Below are positions 7,862 through 15,425 of a DNA stretch of 23,716 nt, in pieces. The stretch spans positions 1-23,716 of the forward strand of contig CALGTB010000189.1 of the NCBI GenBank assembly GCA_937902285.1, in the 5' to 3' direction. The stretch's first letter is position 1. Every line of letters starts with the position of its first letter. Source of the stretch: an uncultured Actinomycetes bacterium. GTDB lineage: Bacteria; Actinomycetota; Actinomycetes; S36-B12. A program made the position numbers and the translations under genes. The notes beneath the pieces were generated by a model. That model saw only the letters and a list, made by a program, of their open reading frames with translations. It made no database searches and was not told the origin of the DNA.

Positions 7862-9196
7862 GTGGACGGCATCTGGCAGTTCCTGGAGCAGGTCAACCCC
7901 TTCGGCGGGCTGCCGATCCCGATCCAGGTCCTGTTCTTCCTTGCCCTGACGTTCACGCTGATCCAGCTGCTCCTCATGTTCACGCTCGCGATGCTCGGCA
8001 TCCGCGAGGAGCGCCGCCCGCAGCCGGACGTCCTGGAGAGCCACTTCCTCTGGGTGTTCATGGTGCCCGCGCTCAACGAGGAGGTCACCATCGGAGACAC
8101 CGTGGCCCGGCTCGAGCAGGTGCGCGTCACCAACAAGGTGTTCATGGTCATCAACGACGGGTCGACCGATCGGACGGGGGAGATCCTGGCGGCCCATCCG
8201 AGCAGCGCCCTGCAGGTGCTCACGCGGGTGCCGCCGGAGGCTCGCAAGGGGAAGGCCGCAGCGCTCAACAATGCCTGGCGCGACGTGCGGGCGGCGCTGG
8301 CGGGCTCGCACCTGCGGGAGTTCGGCGAGGAGCGCACGCTCGTCGTCATCGTCGACGCGGACGGCCGTCTCGACCCCGGCTTCGCGGAGGGGGTGGCGCG
8401 GCACTTCGGCGACCCTCGCGTGGGAGGAGTGCAGATGGCCGTGCGCATCTACAACCGCCAGCACCCGCTCACCTACATGCAGGATCTCGAGTTCCGGGTG
8501 TTCGGCAGCACCTATCAGCTCGGCCGTGCGTACTGGGGGACCGCCGGCATGGGCGGCAACGGGCAGATCAACCGCCTCTCGGCCCTCACCCAGATCGGCG
8601 ACGCCAACATCGAGGCGGGCGACGCGGACGGCCCCTGGCGTCACCGCCTGACCGAGGACCAGGACCTCGGGCTGTCGCTGTTCGCGACGGGGTGGCTCTG
8701 CAAGCAGGAGATGGGGCATGCCGTCGACCAGCAGGGCCTGTCCAGCTTCCGGCGACTGTTCCGCCAGCGGGTCCGCTGGTGCCAGGGGAACATGCAGGCG
8801 ATGGCGCGCATGAACGTCTTCCCTCCCGCCCAGGTGGCGAGGATCGCGAAGGTGGACGGGGTCTACTGGCTGCTGCAGCCGGTCATCCAGTCGCTCATCG
8901 GCATCTCGACGATCACGGCCGTCATCCTCGCCGTCTTCTTCACCAGCTCGGTGGTGCCCGACATCAACATGTGGATCTTCATCGCCCTGATGTTCCTGGC
9001 GTTCGGGGGAACGGCGATCGGAGTCCTCAGGGCAGGCTCCACTCGAGGCCTGACCGGCTTCGCCAAGGCGATCCTCCTCATCCTCCCGTACGCGCTGTAC
9101 TGCTGGTCGCTCGTGCCGATCTACGCGGTCGCGGGCTACCGGCAGCTCAGGCGACGGGACAACTGGGCGAAGACGGCGCGCGAGGCGATCTCCTGA
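7862..9196 (+). CDS. Processive membrane glycosyltransferase, family 2
   Basis: Membrane-bound synthase of the cellulose/hyaluronan/poly-GlcNAc synthase type, transferring sugars from UDP-sugars and probably extruding the polymer. 444 aa. One N-terminal helix (VLFFLALTFTLIQLLLMFTL), then the GT-A domain with D99 (INDGSTDRTGE), D165-x-D167 (VDADGRLDP), GMGGNGQINRL, acceptor motif TED (264-266) and Q302-R-V-R-W306. C-terminal helices follow (SLIGISTITAVILAVFF; IFIALMFLAFGGTAIG; AILLILPYALYCWSLVPIYA). Start GTG 7862 with a weak AAGGG 5 nt before. It begins exactly where the 2-epimerase coding ends, one frame over. Substrate is inferred only from that neighbour (UDP-ManNAc or UDP-GlcNAc). Confidence 0.9.
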   Translation: MDGIWQFLEQVNPFGGLPIPIQVLFFLALTFTLIQLLLMFTLAMLGIREERRPQPDVLESHFLWVFMVPALNEEVTIGDTVARLEQVRVTNKVFMVINDGSTDRTGEILAAHPSSALQVLTRVPPEARKGKAAALNNAWRDVRAALAGSHLREFGEERTLVVIVDADGRLDPGFAEGVARHFGDPRVGGVQMAVRIYNRQHPLTYMQDLEFRVFGSTYQLGRAYWGTAGMGGNGQINRLSALTQIGDANIEAGDADGPWRHRLTEDQDLGLSLFATGWLCKQEMGHAVDQQGLSSFRRLFRQRVRWCQGNMQAMARMNVFPPAQVARIAKVDGVYWLLQPVIQSLIGISTITAVILAVFFTSSVVPDINMWIFIALMFLAFGGTAIGVLRAGSTRGLTGFAKAILLILPYALYCWSLVPIYAVAGYRQLRRRDNWAKTAREAIS

Positions 9197-9218
9197 CGGG
9201 TCAGAGGGACCGCAGGGA

Positions 9219-9242
9219 TAGCCTGAGGGCCTACCGGGAGGA
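9219..9242 (+). promoter_or_regulatory. Possible ABC exporter promoter -10 and ribosome-binding site
   Basis: TAGCCT (9219-9224) in the 55-nt gap after the GT2 gene, followed by GGGAGGA (9236-9242), a strong Shine-Dalgarno 9 nt before the GTG at 9252. The ABC pair can thus have its own transcript. Confidence 0.45.
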
Positions 9243-9251
9243 TCCACCCGC

Positions 9252-10985
9252 GTGAACCAGCTGTTGGTGACGTACCTGCGACCGCATCGCAAGGTGCTGG
9301 TCGTCATCGCCCTGCTGCTCCTCATCCAGGCGGTGGCCAACCTCTACCTGCCGAGCCTGAACGCCGACATCATCAACGAGGGTGTGGTCACGGGCGACAC
9401 GGGGTACATCCTCCGAGTGGGCGGCCTGATGCTCCTGCTGTCCGTCCTCCTCGGAATCGCCTCGGTGGTGACGGTCTACTTCAGCGCCCGCACCTCGATG
9501 CGATTCGGCCGTGAGGTGCGTGGCGACCTCTTCCGGCATGTCGAGGGCTTCTCGCTCAGCCAGATGCACTCCTTCGGGGTGCCGTCCCTCATCACGCGCA
9601 ACACGAACGACGTGCAGCAGCTGCAGATGCTCGTCATGGTCGGGCTCACGATGATGGTGCTCGCACCCATCACGGCCATCGGCGGCGTGATCATGGCCAT
9701 GCGCGAGAACGTGCAGCTGTCCAGCCTCCTCATCGTGACGGTCCCGCTGATGATCGCGGTCATCGGCTTCATGCTCTACCGGGCCATACCCCTGTTCCGG
9801 GCCATGCAGGTGAAGATCGACCGGGTCAACGGCGTGCTGCGCGAGAACCTCGCGGGCATCCGCGTGATCCGGGCCTTCGTCCGCACGTCCCACGAGGAGG
9901 AGCGCTTCGCCGAGGCGAATGTCGACCTCACCGACACGGCCCTCAAGGTCACCCGGCTGTTCGCCCTGATCATGCCGACGCTGATGCTCATCATGAACCT
10001 CACGATCGTCGCGACGATCTGGTTCGGAGGCCATCTCATCGCCGACGGCAGCATGCCGATCGGCAACCTGTTCGCCTTCCAGTCCTACATCATGCAGATC
10101 CTGACCTCGGTGATGATGGCCGTCATGACCATGATGATGGTCCCGCGCGCCTCGGCGTCGGCCGAGCGCATCCAGGCCGTGCTGCAGGCGGTGCCCGAGA
10201 TCGCCGAGCCCGCGATCGCCCTCGACGTCCCACTGGCCCGGATCGGCCGGATCGAGCTGCGCGACGTGGACTTCCGCTATCCCGGAGCCCAGGACTCAGT
10301 GCTCAACGACGTGTCGCTGACCCTAGAGCCGGGAACCACCACCGCGATCGTGGGAGGCACGGGCTCAGGGAAGAGCACGCTGGTGAACCTGCTTCCCCGC
10401 CTGCTCGACGTCACCGGCGGTTCCGTGCTCATCGACGGGGTGGACGTGCGGGACATCCCGCTCGAGGAGCTGTGGGACCTGTTCGGGCTGGTGCCTCAGC
10501 GTGGCTTCCTCTTCGGCGGGACCGTGGGGAGCAACGTCCGGTTCGGGCGTCCTGACGCGACGGACGACGAGGTGTGGGATGCGCTCACGGTGGCCCAGGC
10601 CCGCGAGTTCGTCGACCTGCTGCCCGAGGGCCTCGACGCGCCCATCGACCAGGGCGGGGTCAACCTCTCCGGCGGCCAGCGACAGCGGCTGGCCATCGCC
10701 CGCTGCATCGTGCGCGACCCGCTCATCTACCTCTTCGACGACAGCTTCTCGGCCCTCGACTACGCCACCGATGCGCGCCTCAGGGGAGCCCTCAGGTCGC
10801 TCACCCGAGGCAAGACCGTGGTCATCGTGGCGCAGCGCGTCAGCACGATCATGGATGCCGACCGGATCGTCGTGCTGGACAACGGCCGCGTGGCCGGGAT
10901 CGGCACGCATGACGACCTGATGGAGACGTGCGAGGCCTATCGCGAGATCGCTGCATCCCAGGTGTCCCTCGAGGACGTCCGATGA
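9252..10985 (+). CDS. ABC exporter half-transporter, degenerate-site subunit (TM287-like)
   Basis: First subunit of a heterodimeric type IV (B-family) ABC exporter in the cytoplasmic membrane; substrate unknown, relatives export drugs or lipids. 577 aa: six-helix transmembrane domain (residues ~15-310), then the nucleotide-binding domain with Walker A G368-GTGSGKS, intact signature LSGGQ (472-476), and Walker B LIYLFDD in which the catalytic Glu is Asp497. The switch His is Gln528 (VAQRVST). Asp/Gln at these two places is the hallmark of the degenerate site in TM287/288- and BmrCD-type heterodimers. GTG start with GGGAGGA 9 nt upstream. Its TGA overlaps the next ATG (ATGA), coupling the two subunits. 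Confidence 0.95.
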   Translation: MNQLLVTYLRPHRKVLVVIALLLLIQAVANLYLPSLNADIINEGVVTGDTGYILRVGGLMLLLSVLLGIASVVTVYFSARTSMRFGREVRGDLFRHVEGFSLSQMHSFGVPSLITRNTNDVQQLQMLVMVGLTMMVLAPITAIGGVIMAMRENVQLSSLLIVTVPLMIAVIGFMLYRAIPLFRAMQVKIDRVNGVLRENLAGIRVIRAFVRTSHEEERFAEANVDLTDTALKVTRLFALIMPTLMLIMNLTIVATIWFGGHLIADGSMPIGNLFAFQSYIMQILTSVMMAVMTMMMVPRASASAERIQAVLQAVPEIAEPAIALDVPLARIGRIELRDVDFRYPGAQDSVLNDVSLTLEPGTTTAIVGGTGSGKSTLVNLLPRLLDVTGGSVLIDGVDVRDIPLEELWDLFGLVPQRGFLFGGTVGSNVRFGRPDATDDEVWDALTVAQAREFVDLLPEGLDAPIDQGGVNLSGGQRQRLAIARCIVRDPLIYLFDDSFSALDYATDARLRGALRSLTRGKTVVIVAQRVSTIMDADRIVVLDNGRVAGIGTHDDLMETCEAYREIAASQVSLEDVR

Positions 10986-12949
10986 GCCAGCGCACGGTGA
11001 GCTCGCCGCCGCCCCGACAGGGGGGCATGGGCGGTGGCCCGATGGCGGGCCTCCAGGGCGTCTCGGACGAGAAGGCCCAGGACTTCCGGGGCTCGCTCAA
11101 GCGCTTCGCCGCGAGGATGCGGCCCGAGCGCGTGATCGTGGCACTCGTGATCGTCCTCGCGTTCGCGAGCGTGTTCCTGGCGGTCCTCGGCCCGAAGCTG
11201 CTGGGCAACGCCACCAACATCATCTTCGACGGCTTCGTCAGCTCGCAGCTGCCGTCGGGGGTCACCCAGGAGCAGGCGGTTGCGGCCCTGGAGGCCTCGG
11301 GCCAGACCGACCAGGCCAGCATGGTGGCCTCGATGACGCTCACGCCGGGAGAGGGTGTCGACTTCGCGGCCCTGGCGCGGATCCTCGCGATCGCGACGAT
11401 CGTGTACGTCCTGAGCTCGATCCTGAGCTGGGGCCAGAACTACCTCATGGCCGGCGTCACCCAGCGCACGATCTACCGCCTGCGCGAGGAGGTCGACGCG
11501 AAGCTCGGCAAGCTGCCCCTGCGCTACTTCGACTCGTCCTCGCGCGGCGACGTCCTGAGCAGGGTCACCAACGACATCGACAACATCTCTATGACCCTCC
11601 AGCAGACGCTCACCCAGCTCATCACCGCCCTGCTCACCGTCATCGGCGTCCTGGCGATGATGGTCTGGATCTCGCCGATCCTCGCCGTCATCTCCCTGCT
11701 CACCGTGCCGCTGTCCTTCGCCGTCACGATGTTCATCGCGAAGCGCTCGCAGCCGCACTTCGTCGCGCAGTGGAAGTGGACGGGCACGCTGAACGGCCAT
11801 GTCGAGGAGACCTTCTCGGGACACGACCTGGTGAAGGTGTTCGGGCACCGCCACCAGTCGATCGCCGACTTCGACGAGGCCAACGAGCGCATGTACGAGA
11901 GCAGCTTCCGCGCGCAGTACATCTCGGGGATCATCCAGCCGGCCCTGACGGTCATCGCGAACCTCAACTACGTGGCGATCGCCGTCATCGGCGGCCTCCG
12001 GGTGGCCACCGGCTCGATGTCCCTCGGTGATGTCCAGGCATTCATCCAGTACTCGCGGCAGTTCACGATGCCGATCACCCAGATCGCCGGTGTCGCCAAC
12101 GTGCTGCAGTCGGGCATCGCGTCGGCCGAGCGGGTCTTCGAGCTCCTCGACCAGCCCGAGGAGACCCCGGACGACGATCCGTCCATCCCGCTCGATGCCC
12201 CCACCGGCCGCATCCGCTTCGAGGACGTGTCGTTCCGCTATCTGCCCGATGCGCCGCTCATCGAGGGCTTCGACCTGTCCGTCGAGCCCGGGGAGATCAT
12301 CGCGATCGTCGGGCCGACGGGCGCGGGCAAGACCACGCTGGTGAACCTCCTCATGCGGTTCTACGACGTCGACTCCGGGCGCATCCTCATGGACGGCGAG
12401 CCGACAATGGGCATGCGCCGCGACGACGTCCGCCGGTCCTTCGGGATGGTGCTCCAGGACACCTGGCTGTTCGAGGGGACGATCCACGACAACATCGCGT
12501 ACGGCGCTGCCGACGCGACCGAGGAGGAGATCGATGCCGCTGCGCGGGCGGCACGCGTCGATCACTTCGTGCGCACGCTGCCAGACGGCTACGAGACGCT
12601 GCTCACGGAGGGGGCGTCCAACATCAGCGCGGGCGAGCGGCAGCTGCTGACGATCGCGCGGGCCTTCCTGGCCGACCCCGCGATCCTCATCCTCGACGAG
12701 GCGACGAGCTCGGTCGACACGCGGACCGAGGTGCTCATCCAGCAGGCCATGGCCGAGTTGCGGCACGGACGCACGAGCTTCGTCATCGCCCATCGCCTGT
12801 CGACGATCCGCAACGCCGATGTCATCGTCGTCCTCGAGAGCGGACGGATCGTCGAGCAGGGCAGCCATGATGAGCTGATCGCGGCCAAGGGGGCCTACTA
12901 CCGCCTCTACCGCAGCCAGTTCGAGAGCGCGGTGGACGACGGCGAGTAG
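10982..12949 (+). CDS. ABC exporter half-transporter, consensus-site subunit (TM288-like)
   Basis: Partner of the preceding half-transporter. 655 aa, with a Pro/Gly-rich cytoplasmic N-terminus (SPPPRQGGMGGGPMAG), a six-helix domain with a long first external loop (about residues 80-130), and an NBD. Walker A is G444-PTGAGKT, Walker B LILDE has the catalytic Glu (E573), and the switch His604 (IAHRLST) is intact. The signature is altered to NISAGERQ (547-554) instead of LSGGQ. This complements the partner: its intact Walker B/H-loop pairs with the partner's intact LSGGQ at the active site, and its altered signature completes the degenerate site. Starts at ATG 10982 by 4-nt overlap; convergent with leuA, 24 nt apart. 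Confidence 0.95.
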   Translation: MSQRTVSSPPPRQGGMGGGPMAGLQGVSDEKAQDFRGSLKRFAARMRPERVIVALVIVLAFASVFLAVLGPKLLGNATNIIFDGFVSSQLPSGVTQEQAVAALEASGQTDQASMVASMTLTPGEGVDFAALARILAIATIVYVLSSILSWGQNYLMAGVTQRTIYRLREEVDAKLGKLPLRYFDSSSRGDVLSRVTNDIDNISMTLQQTLTQLITALLTVIGVLAMMVWISPILAVISLLTVPLSFAVTMFIAKRSQPHFVAQWKWTGTLNGHVEETFSGHDLVKVFGHRHQSIADFDEANERMYESSFRAQYISGIIQPALTVIANLNYVAIAVIGGLRVATGSMSLGDVQAFIQYSRQFTMPITQIAGVANVLQSGIASAERVFELLDQPEETPDDDPSIPLDAPTGRIRFEDVSFRYLPDAPLIEGFDLSVEPGEIIAIVGPTGAGKTTLVNLLMRFYDVDSGRILMDGEPTMGMRRDDVRRSFGMVLQDTWLFEGTIHDNIAYGAADATEEEIDAAARAARVDHFVRTLPDGYETLLTEGASNISAGERQLLTIARAFLADPAILILDEATSSVDTRTEVLIQQAMAELRHGRTSFVIAHRLSTIRNADVIVVLESGRIVEQGSHDELIAAKGAYYRLYRSQFESAVDDGE

Positions 12950-12973
12950 GGGGCTGGGCTTCTGGCGAGCGGG

Positions 12974-14722
12974 CTAGGGGCGCACCGCGCGGTTCACGGC
13001 GCTGATGATCGCCTTGAGCGACGAGGTGGTGATGGACGGGTCGATGCCCACGCCCCACAGCACCTTGCCCTCGACGGCGCACTCGACGTAGGACGCGGCC
13101 TTGGCGTCGCCCCCGGCCGACATCGCGTGCTCGGCGTAGTCGAGGACCCGGACGTCGATCCCGTGCGTCGACAGGGCATCGCAGAACGCGGCGATCGGCC
13201 CGTTGCCGTGGCCGCCAAGCTGGAACTCCTGGCCGTCGTCCTGGAGGATCACGTCGATGCTCGTGTCGCCGTCGACCGCGGAGTCCTGCTTCACGCCCAT
13301 GAGGCGGAAGCGCCCCCACGCAGCAGACGGGTCGGGAAGGTACTCGCCTGAGAAGGCCGCCCACATCTCCCCGGGCCCCACCTCGCCGCCCTCGGAGTCG
13401 GTCACCTGCTGGATCACCTGCGAGAACTCGATCTGGAGGCGTCGGGGGAGGTCGAGTTTGTGCTCCGTGCGCATGATGTAGGCCACGCCGCCCTTGCCGG
13501 ACTGCGAGTTGACGCGGATCACGGCCTCGTAGGTGCGGCCGACGTCCTGCGGATCGATCGGCAGGTACGGAACCTCCCAGCGGAACGCGTCGACGTCGAC
13601 CCCCGCCTCATCCGCGTCCGACTGCATCATCTTCAGGCCCTTGTTGATGGCGTCCTGGTGAGAGCCGGAGAAGGCCGTGTAGACGAGGTCGCCGCCGTAG
13701 GGATGGCGCTCGTGGACGGGGATCTGGTTGCAGTACTCGACCGTGCGGCGGATCTCGTCGATGTCGCTGAAGTCGATCTGCGGGTCCACGCCCTGGCTGA
13801 ACAGGTTCATGCCGAGGGTGACCAGGCAGACGTTGCCGGTGCGCTCGCCGTTGCCGAAGAGGCATCCCTCGATGCGGTCGGCGCCGGCCATGTAGCCGAG
13901 CTCGGCAGCCGCGACCGCCGTGCCCCTGTCGTTATGGGGGTGCAGCGACAGGACGATCGAGTCACGGCGAGCCAGGTTGCGTGACATCCACTCGATGGAG
14001 TCGGCGTAGATGTTCGGGGTCGCCATCTCGACCGTGGCCGGCAGGTTGACGATGACCTTGCGGTCGGGCGTGGGCTGCCAGACCTCGGTCACGGCGTCAA
14101 CGACCTCGACGGCGAAGTCGAGCTCGGTGCCGGTGTACGACTCGGGGGAGTACTCGAAGAAGATGTCGGTCTCGTCCTTGATCTGCTCGGCGTACTTCGC
14201 GCACAGCTGCGCGCCGTGGACGGCGATGTCGATGATCCCGGCCTTGTCGAGGCCGAACACGACGCGCCGCTGCAGGGTGGACGTGGAGTTGTAGAGGTGG
14301 ACGATGGCCTGCTTCGCACCGCGGATCGACTCGAATGTGCGCTCGATCAGCTGCTCGCGGGACTGGGTCAGGACCTGGATGACGACGTCGTCGGGGATCA
14401 GGTCGTCATCGATGAGCATCCGCACGAAGTCGAAGTCGGTCTGCGACGCCGACGGGAAGCCGACCTCGATCTCCTTGTAGCCCATGTCGACGAGCAGCTG
14501 GAACATGCGCAGCTTGCGCTGCGGCGTCATGGGATCGATGAGGGCCTGATTGCCGTCGCGCAGATCGACGGCGCACCAGCGTGGGGCCTCGGTGATGACC
14601 GTGGACGGCCAGGTGCGGTCGGGCAGGTCGACGGGGGCGAACGGCATGTAGCGGCTGAAGGGCATGGGGGACGGCGTCTGCGCCGTGCGGGTGCTGTACG
14701 GGATTGTGCGGTCGAACGTCAT
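12974..14722 (-). CDS. leuA: 2-isopropylmalate synthase
   Basis: Condenses acetyl-CoA with 2-oxoisovalerate, the committed and leucine-inhibited step of leucine synthesis. 582 aa, the long actinobacterial LeuA (type 2). The TIM barrel starts with CAVDLRDGNQALIDPM (R55, D56), has the metal-binding H261-P-H263 (LSLHPHNDRG) and GNGERTGN, and ends in the C-terminal LeuA dimer/regulatory domain (GGHGNGPIAAFCDALSTHG ... AKAASYVECAV). ATG at 14722 with GAGGAG 5 nt upstream (14728-14733). The upstream 120 nt hold a leucine-rich leader ORF and alternative RNA helices that include this ribosome-binding site. Transcribed in the same direction as padR; convergent with the ABC genes. Confidence 0.98.
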   Translation of the reverse strand: MTFDRTIPYSTRTAQTPSPMPFSRYMPFAPVDLPDRTWPSTVITEAPRWCAVDLRDGNQALIDPMTPQRKLRMFQLLVDMGYKEIEVGFPSASQTDFDFVRMLIDDDLIPDDVVIQVLTQSREQLIERTFESIRGAKQAIVHLYNSTSTLQRRVVFGLDKAGIIDIAVHGAQLCAKYAEQIKDETDIFFEYSPESYTGTELDFAVEVVDAVTEVWQPTPDRKVIVNLPATVEMATPNIYADSIEWMSRNLARRDSIVLSLHPHNDRGTAVAAAELGYMAGADRIEGCLFGNGERTGNVCLVTLGMNLFSQGVDPQIDFSDIDEIRRTVEYCNQIPVHERHPYGGDLVYTAFSGSHQDAINKGLKMMQSDADEAGVDVDAFRWEVPYLPIDPQDVGRTYEAVIRVNSQSGKGGVAYIMRTEHKLDLPRRLQIEFSQVIQQVTDSEGGEVGPGEMWAAFSGEYLPDPSAAWGRFRLMGVKQDSAVDGDTSIDVILQDDGQEFQLGGHGNGPIAAFCDALSTHGIDVRVLDYAEHAMSAGGDAKAASYVECAVEGKVLWGVGIDPSITTSSLKAIISAVNRAVRP

Positions 14723-14727
14723 GGAAA

Positions 14728-14816
14728 CTCCTCGGACTCGTCAGGGGGCTGCTGCCAGGTACCGGCGAACGGCGAGTCCCGCGACGAGGAGGCCGGTGGT
14801 CTAGGCCTCGTCGCGG
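14728..14816 (-). promoter_or_regulatory. leuA leader: mutually exclusive RNA helices, one hiding the leuA RBS
   Basis: On the minus strand, CCGCGACGAGG (14816-14806, inside the last codons of the leader ORF) pairs perfectly with CCTCGTCGCGG (14789-14779): 11 bp, helix A. The competing helix pairs CTCCTCG (14791-14785) with CGAGGAG (14734-14728), which is the leuA Shine-Dalgarno, plus GGACTCG (14779-14773) with CGAGTCC (14740-14734). The two share 14785-14789 and cannot coexist. No U-tract is present, so control of translation start is more likely than transcript termination. Inferred logic: a ribosome stalled on the Leu codons leaves helix A free to form and exposes the RBS; a ribosome reaching the stop codon covers the 5' arm and lets the RBS be hidden. 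Confidence 0.75.
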
Positions 14817-14845
14817 CAGCGAAGGAGCAGGAGCGCTGTCGTCAT
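14801..14845 (-). CDS. leuL: leuA leader peptide with four consecutive Leu codons
   Basis: Short ORF on the leuA strand, ATG 14845 to TAG 14801, encoding MTTALLLLRCRDEA (14 aa). Codons 5-8 are CTC CTG CTC CTT (14833-14822). Its stop lies 78 nt before leuA. The last codons form the 5' arm of the leader helix, the usual architecture of a ribosome-stalling attenuator. The start overlaps the padR stop as ATGA. A TAGCAT hexamer (14855-14860) lies 9 nt upstream and could give an almost leaderless transcript. The peptide itself is expected to have no function; the translation event is the sensor. Confidence 0.75.
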   Translation of the reverse strand: MTTALLLLRCRDEA

Positions 14846-15396
14846 GATGCGGGAATGCTAGCAGGTGGCAGGAGCTCGGCCCGCGACTCCGTCACCCACT
14901 GCACAGTCGCCTGGGCAGCAAGCTCCCCGGCGCGGACGGTGGCCAGCCAGAACCGGTGATGCTCCGCGGTGTCGGGCTCGTGCGCGATCCCGGCCCTGAT
15001 GCCGGCATACGTCGCCAGGCGGCCGAGGGCCGCCGCCTCCTGCTCGTCGAGGAGGGCCGCGATCTCGTCGCGCGACAGTGCGGAACCGAAGAAGACCCGC
15101 AGGAGGACGCCGTTGCGCGGGGGCTGGGGCGTCGGCGGTTCGGCGAGGAGGTCGTGCAGCCGGGCGCGGCCGGATGGCGTGATCCGGTACTTCGACGACC
15201 GCGGGCGGGGACCGGGGGTCGCCGACACCAGTCCGTCCCGCTCGAGCTCGGCCAGGCACGGGTAGATCTGGCCGAAGCTCTCGTGCCAGAAGTGGCCGAG
15301 GACCGTGGTGATCGCCTGCCGGATCTCGTACCCGGACATCGGCTCGATGGACAGTGCCCCGAGCACGGCCGCCGCTGTCTGCGCCTGTCTTGCCAT
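14842..15396 (-). CDS. PadR-family transcriptional regulator
   Basis: Winged-helix regulator, 184 aa. The N-terminal PadR wHTH is clear (VLGALSIEPMSGYEIRQAI ... HFWHESFGQIYPCLAELERDGL ... SKYRITPSGRARLHDLL), followed by a helical C-terminal part (about residues 100-180) that would form the dimer. Start chosen at ATG 15396 (MARQAQTAAAVLGAL), where the family domain begins and 6 nt after a TATAGT -10; the frame extends to a GTG at 15438 but that would place the operator inside the gene. Divergent from the PPOX gene, with a perfect palindrome between, so it probably represses itself and that operon. Its stop overlaps the leuA leader ORF start. Inducer unknown. Confidence 0.92.
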   Translation of the reverse strand: MARQAQTAAAVLGALSIEPMSGYEIRQAITTVLGHFWHESFGQIYPCLAELERDGLVSATPGPRPRSSKYRITPSGRARLHDLLAEPPTPQPPRNGVLLRVFFGSALSRDEIAALLDEQEAAALGRLATYAGIRAGIAHEPDTAEHHRFWLATVRAGELAAQATVQWVTESRAELLPPASIPAS

Positions 15397-15419
15397 GGCC
15401 TCACTATATCTGATAGATA
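15390..15419 (+). promoter_or_regulatory. PPOX-serine hydrolase operon promoter, leaderless arrangement
   Basis: TTGCCA (15390-15395), an 18-nt spacer, TAGATA (15414-15419), then 6 nt and the ATG at 15426. The -35 matches the consensus at five of six bases. The -10 lies inside the palindromic operator. Confidence 0.65.
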
Positions 15420-15423
15420 TAGT
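15403..15423. promoter_or_regulatory. Palindromic operator of the padR/PPOX divergon
   Basis: Perfect inverted repeat: ACTATATCT (15403-15411), spacer GAT, AGATATAGT (15415-15423). It is strikingly AT-rich for this genome. It contains the -10 of the rightward PPOX promoter (TAGATA) and of the leftward padR promoter (TATAGT, minus 15408-15403, then GAGGCC and the ATG). Long TATA-rich palindromes are known PadR-family operators. A bound dimer would block both promoters at once. Confidence 0.8.
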
Positions 15424-15425
15424 CC

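Noticed and set aside
4690..8448. A 1252-codon open frame on the minus strand
   Set aside because: It runs antisense to the EamA and epimerase/GT2 genes and out of frame with the MFS gene; its translation is Arg/His/Gly/Asp-rich low complexity, a GC-rich shadow.
7863..9255. C-terminal extension of the 2-epimerase in frame 1 as a real domain
   Set aside because: Third-position GC drops at the boundary and the translation is Arg/Gly/Pro-rich without homology-like patterns, while frame 2 encodes a complete GT2.
12950..12973. Bidirectional terminator between the ABC gene and leuA
   Set aside because: No inverted repeat long enough to support it was found in the 24-nt gap.
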